DNA from: Haematococcus lacustris
Lineage: Eukaryota; Chlorophyta; Chlorophyceae; Chlamydomonadales; Haematococcaceae
DNA length: 64,000 nucleotides
NCBI GenBank assembly: GCA_030144725.1
Contig: JASKMD010000168.1
Location: 1 to 64,000, forward strand
Direction: 5' to 3'
Shown here piece after piece: positions 60,101 to 64,000 of this stretch. The position numbers and the translations under genes are program-made. How positions within the stretch are numbered: position 1 is the stretch's first letter; the number at the start of each line of letters is the position of its first letter. Below the pieces are notes generated by a model. The model worked only from the letters and a program-made list of their open reading frames with translations. It was not told where the DNA came from and ran no database searches.

Positions 60101-63100
60101 GGGGCTCAAAGTGATGGAAGTGATATGAGCACAAGAGGCAGCAGGCAATGAATGTGTTTCTGCAAGAGAACCAGCTACGCAAGCTGGCTATGTTGCCCAC
60201 ATGCCTTACTATGGCAACGTGGCACAGCTGTTGGCTGGGCAGGCTAGCGGGTAAGCACGCTTCTGGGTGGAGTGCAGCTGACGTAGTAGAACCGAGCCCC
60301 TGCAACTATTTGCTGGTAGTGGTAGTGGTGAGGTGACAGCTGCCAGTATGTGATCACCTCCTTACCTGACTTCCACTGCTCGCCAGACTGCTGCCCAGCA
60401 GCGGGTGCAGTGCACTCTCAATCATGTAAGTGGGGAACAGGGTGCCTGCATTGGACAAGAAAGTGGCCAGTGTAACTGACAGATCAGTGCAGATCAATGC
60501 CACGGCCTTGTCACGATTAGGTTGTGTGCAAGCCACAATGGCAGCAGCTCAAATGTCAAGAAACGACCCTGCTGAGAAGCAGGCGCACGCAGCACCTACT
60601 GCACCTATTGCTTATTGCAGAAGGTACTCCAAAAGGTATGCGTCTGGTCAAGCTTCTGACACTTTTGGCTCTCAAAATATGGAGCATCGAGTCAGATGGG
60701 CACACCCTGACAGGCACCCTGACTGACATGATCTTCTACCATGGCCTGCACTCTGCAGCTAGCGACAGACTGCTACTGCTGCCAGGCTGTCACTGCACTG
60801 CACTGATAGTTCAAGCAGTCCGGCAAACAAGGAGCAGGCAGGCAGGCCTAGCAGCTACCAGGCTGACAGTTACAACCATGGGGTGGCAGACATCCTGTAC
60901 GGCTGGCCCAGAGGCAGGGCAGGGCATCAGCCCAGCAGCAGCAGCAGCCTGTTGGGGCACAGCAGTGTATGTCCCCCCTCTTGAGCTGTCATCAGCTCAC
61001 AATTTGTGCATGCAGGCCATGCCAGCTCTAAACCATAGCCCTGTCAGGGGTCAGGCAATGGTGTAGGTGGTAGGCGCCCATGCCATTTGCCATGTGCCAT
61101 GTGCATGGGAACATTACCCCACACAGCCCCATCACACCATTTTGAGTGGTCCCTAGTCCCTAGTGGTCCCTAGTGGTTCGACTCGATTGGAGGCCCTAGT
61201 GAGGGACGAGGGAGCTGTCTCTGCACACTCACCTAAAACCCTCAACTCTGTGGCTGTACCGGGCAGGGCCAGGATGCTGGACAAAGCGCTGTCGTAGGCC
61301 TGCACTCAGTGGAAGTTAGCCGTGAAAACCCAAGTTGCTCAAAAAGGTCACAGTCGTCGCAAAGCACATCATTTAGCAGCGCAATTACTCAGGAGAAGCG
61401 GAAGAGCACCGCCAAGCAAAAGCAGGGCCCAGCAAGAACCCCGCAGCAGCAACAGGCTAGGGCACAGTGGCAATGCGCCCCCCCTCATGAGCTGTCATCA
61501 GCCCACATTTAGTGCATGCATGCATGTCATGCCAATTCTAGGCTTTAGCCCTGTCACAGGGGTCAGGCAATAGTGTAGGTGGAAGGCGCCCATGCCATGT
61601 ACATGGGAACAACACTCCACACAGGCCCCTAGTGAGGGTCAAGGTGCTGCCATAGGCCTGCACACAACGAAAGCAGCAGCTATAGAAGCATGACAAGGGT
61701 GAGTGGCATGCATCCGCCACAAAATGGGACTTGGTCATGAAGGTCTGCGTGCATTCAATATGCTCAGCTGATTGAGGAGTGCTATGCTGTCACAAGGACA
61801 TGTTTACTTGGCAATGCCTGACCTGTCGTTGCACCCACCTTGACGTCGGTGTAGTTGTAGCCATTGGCGGACCACAGAGTGATGCCGGGCTGGTCCCAAG
61901 GGTCGCCCACTTGGTACGCTAGACGGCCTGTGCAACAACAACTGCATCACACCGTTGCACCCGTGATCATGCGTTGCATTCAGGGCTGTTGGTTAGCCAG
62001 AGCAGGTGGCGCCCACTGGAGCTGTGCTGGTGCTGTGGTGGCCAAGGGCGTCCTGTGCAACAACATCAGTCACATTATAGCTGGACCAATTGCACCCGGG
62101 CACCTGTGGTAACACGACAGCACAACAGCAATGACGACCACTTCCACTCTCCTCACATTCATAGTGCCCGTGTCGCCTCCCGTCATGAGACAAGAGTTGA
62201 CACGGTTTTGGTATCAAACATTAGCCATCTGCGCTCATAAGGCCATCTTCCCCATTGCCTTACATGTCTTACACATGCAGGTTGCAGCTTCATATGCCAG
62301 GCAGCTACCCATGGCAAGCAGCAGCGCAAGGCAAGCGAATAACCATAGAAGGGATACAATGATGGAGGTGCAGCCTCCACCTCAAGTCAAGCTCTGCTGC
62401 ACACAAGCCAGCTCGGACTAGTGTGGACTCACCAGAAATCCTGAATGGGGCGACAGGCAATATGGGCGACAGCATCATCTGCAGGCACATGCATCAGGCA
62501 CAGGCATCATCTGCAGGCACACTGATCAATAGGTGCCCAGGTAAGCGATTTGTCGATGGCATCAGGGTCTGGGCTGGTGCTGCGCATGAAACATCCAAGA
62601 AAACCCAAGTTACTTGAGAAGGACACAGCCCGTTTCAAGGCGAGGCGAGGCACATAGCAAGGCGGCACCAACCTTGCTGGTGGCGTCACCTGCATGCAAG
62701 CAGGCCATGGGTGTGTATATATGCGTACAGCACTGGCTTTAACAGATGGCATAACTGCTTGGCACTCACTGAAGAAGGAGATCAGGTTGAACACAGCGCT
62801 CCTTAGCTGCTCAGGTACCAGCGTGCTCATGCTCAGATGAACAGGACACACATGGCGGCTTGGAGACAAATTCACCGATTGCCCTCCTAATCTGTGAGAG
62901 CAGGCAGAGGCAGATTGCCCTCCTAATCTGTGTAAGGCAGTCAGCAAGATGACGTTGACGAGGGGCAGGGTGACGAGGGAGTAGCTTGCTGCACCCCAAG
63001 CCCCCCTATGGGGCAGGTGGCTGGACCGTGACACCAACTCATGCCTCAACTTCCAGCGCATTGGGAACAGCGTGCAGCGCCCTAATGATCTGCAGCTGGG

Positions 63101-64000
63101 AGGACCTGGAGGCTCTGCCAGGCAGAGGTTACAGTAGTTTCACTGGGAAGCCCAGTGGATTTGTAGTCATCAAGGGTGCACCCCTTAACCCACAGGTCAA
63201 GAGCCTGACATGCCTTGCATGGATGTCTTGCATGGATGCCTTGACATGAGTGTGCGGTGACCCTGCCAATGCGGTGGTCCTTGTTTCCCTGGTGACTCAC
63301 ACGCTGGCACGATGGCTGTTACATAACTGGGGGTTGCATGGCACCAGCTGCATGGTGCTGCGGTCCAGCACCTCGGTGCTTGCAGGCAGCGGGGAGATGC
63401 CTAGCTGCCTGCAGCAGTGGGATGAGGGCAGCAGCATGTGCATAGGGGCAGCACCTGACTTGCAAGGGCATGTGCATGTGCCACATGTTCAGCTGCCATC
63501 AGCCATCCACACGACTTACCCCATGAGCTGTGGGTTGCTGCTCAGTTTGCTCAGGCTTTTGAAGATGCTGACATCGCCTAGTGCTACAACACATTGGCTC
63601 ATGTCAATGGCGACTGCGGCGTCAAATGTCTCAAAGAAGGCTGACAATTCCCACACGATGTCCAGCACCTGCAAAGCAGCCACAAATGTGTGAGTCAGAG
63701 GTTGTCAAGGCAGGTCATCCCCTCAACATAGTGCTGGTTTGGTCATAGTATGGCACTACCATTGGTACCGTTGGCACGGCGACTGATCATACCACCTCCC
63801 CACCTTCTCACTGGCTGTGTTGTTGGTGAGGGGTTCCAGGGTCAGCGGGTCAAACAGCCAGCCCTGGGTCACGCCACCAGTCTGCATGATGCTGGCCATG
63901 ATGGCCTGGTGCACATACACAATGTCTGACGCTTGCTGCAGACACAGCCCGTGGCGGGGCTTGCCCGTCACTGGGTCGCTGGCAGTGGCGTTGACCTGCC
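54148..64000 (-). CDS. Receptor-like class III nucleotide cyclase, copy 2 (5' end outside window)
   Basis: Tandem paralogue of the gene at 44316-53284, same strand, same exon order, stop at 54148. The window ends inside the exon equivalent to 52022-51672. Shared hallmarks: NYRGRCLNRAARI (about 55150-55210), HAPYGTAAIAFMSVVG (about 56030-56080), MGASSITYGGAALVLAKAV (about 56625-56685), TLVITDVQGSSKLW and membrane helix (58968-59150), PVAPFRIS (about 62435-62460), GDPWDQPG (about 61880-61905), and the solute-binding exons at 63500-64000. Exons differ by scattered substitutions, many synonymous, and by small indels, for example in the Ser/Thr/Gln-rich insert (57820-58420). Introns have diverged more: extra sequence at 57140-57560, 59520-60360 and 60550-61640. 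No disabling mutation was found in what is visible. The same GC-donor intron (CAG|GCAAGT near 57622) is conserved. Confidence 0.82.
57153..57487. repeat. Imperfect direct repeat in a cyclase copy 2 intron
   Basis: About 54 bases (TTGCAAAGCCAGAAGTATGT, TTCAATAGTGCTGGAATTCG) at 57153 recur at about 57433 with changes. Between them is an AT-richer segment with the inverted-looking phrases TTTCATAGCGCAAAGG and CGCTACACATAGCGCG. Copy 1 lacks this segment at the matching place (47270-47340), so it is an insertion with long direct repeats at both ends, or a local duplication. Confidence 0.6.
60820..61640 (+). mobile_element. Dispersed repeat D, two adjacent copies in cyclase copy 2
   Basis: One copy at about 60900-61270 (CAGCAGCAGCAGCCTGTTGG, CTTGAGCTGTCATCAGCTC, GGGGTCAGGCAATGGTGTAG) and a second at 61310-61640 that matches 34640-35050 almost end to end. 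A further scrap (AAGAAAACCCAAGTTACTTG) is at about 62598. All are intronic. Confidence 0.55.
61995..62055 (+). mobile_element. Short TnpB/Fanzor-like fragment (SRWRPLELCW)
   Basis: Plus frame reads SRWRPLELCW then CCGGQGRPV. It equals the segment just after the DRDCNAAL motif of the 30270-30665 remnant. About 60 bases only. Confidence 0.4.
63005..63150 (+). mobile_element. TnpB/Fanzor-like C-terminal remnant, DRDTN subfamily
   Basis: Plus frame reads GRWLDRDTNSCLNFQRIGNS, VQRPNDLQL, then a frame change into ICSWEDLEALPGR. It is antisense in a cyclase copy 2 intron. A related G/C-rich leader precedes it. Closest in this window to 30938-31180. Confidence 0.5.

Overview
The window looks like nuclear DNA of a chlorophyte green alga, most likely Chlamydomonadales. 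The evidence is high GC, genes split into many short exons with GT-AG (and a few GC-AG) introns, introns full of minisatellites, TGTAA polyadenylation-type signals, and degenerate transposon pieces that resemble ones I associate with Haematococcus. The genus is a guess from memory. No prokaryotic operon, rRNA, convincing tRNA or CRISPR array was seen. Gene models below were assembled by hand from splice signals and reading phase; where phases close over the whole gene I say so.

Layout, left to right. (1) <1-6363 (+): RBR-type E3 ubiquitin ligase, 5' end outside the window. (2) 7882-13937 (+): organelle-type glutamyl-tRNA synthetase, 12 exons, 545 aa. (3) 14481-14838 (+): start of an unidentified gene that cannot be followed further. 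(4) 16151-28085 (-): 22-exon EF-hand/HELP/WD40 protein of the EML microtubule-associated family, 1154 aa. (5) 28601-29841 (-): unidentified acidic/coiled-coil protein. (6) 30270-31980: decayed mobile-element pieces. (7) 32119-36141 (-): tail-anchored TPR protein, 8 exons, 388 aa. (8) 37345-40039 (-): plastid-type acyl-lipid desaturase with three His boxes, 5 exons, 420 aa. (9) 40226-43490: composite repeat block with an element copy, a transposase-like tail, a captured 5' fragment of the TPR gene, a 66-bp coding minisatellite and two large satellites. (10) 44316-53284 and 54148->64000 (-): two tandem paralogues of a large receptor-like class III nucleotide cyclase with signal peptide, solute-binding-protein ectodomain, one membrane helix and two cyclase modules.

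The genes do not form one pathway. The most interesting system is the tandem receptor cyclase pair. The first cyclase module keeps the two metal-binding aspartates but lacks the Asn/Arg transition-state pair, while the second lacks the aspartates and keeps Asn/Arg. This implies one composite active site per polypeptide, as in the C1/C2 arrangement of animal transmembrane adenylyl cyclases, joined here to a bacterial-type ligand-binding ectodomain. A second theme is seven scattered remnants carrying a DRDxNxxxN motif that resembles the third RuvC motif of TnpB/Fanzor nucleases. One of them abuts the captured TPR gene fragment.
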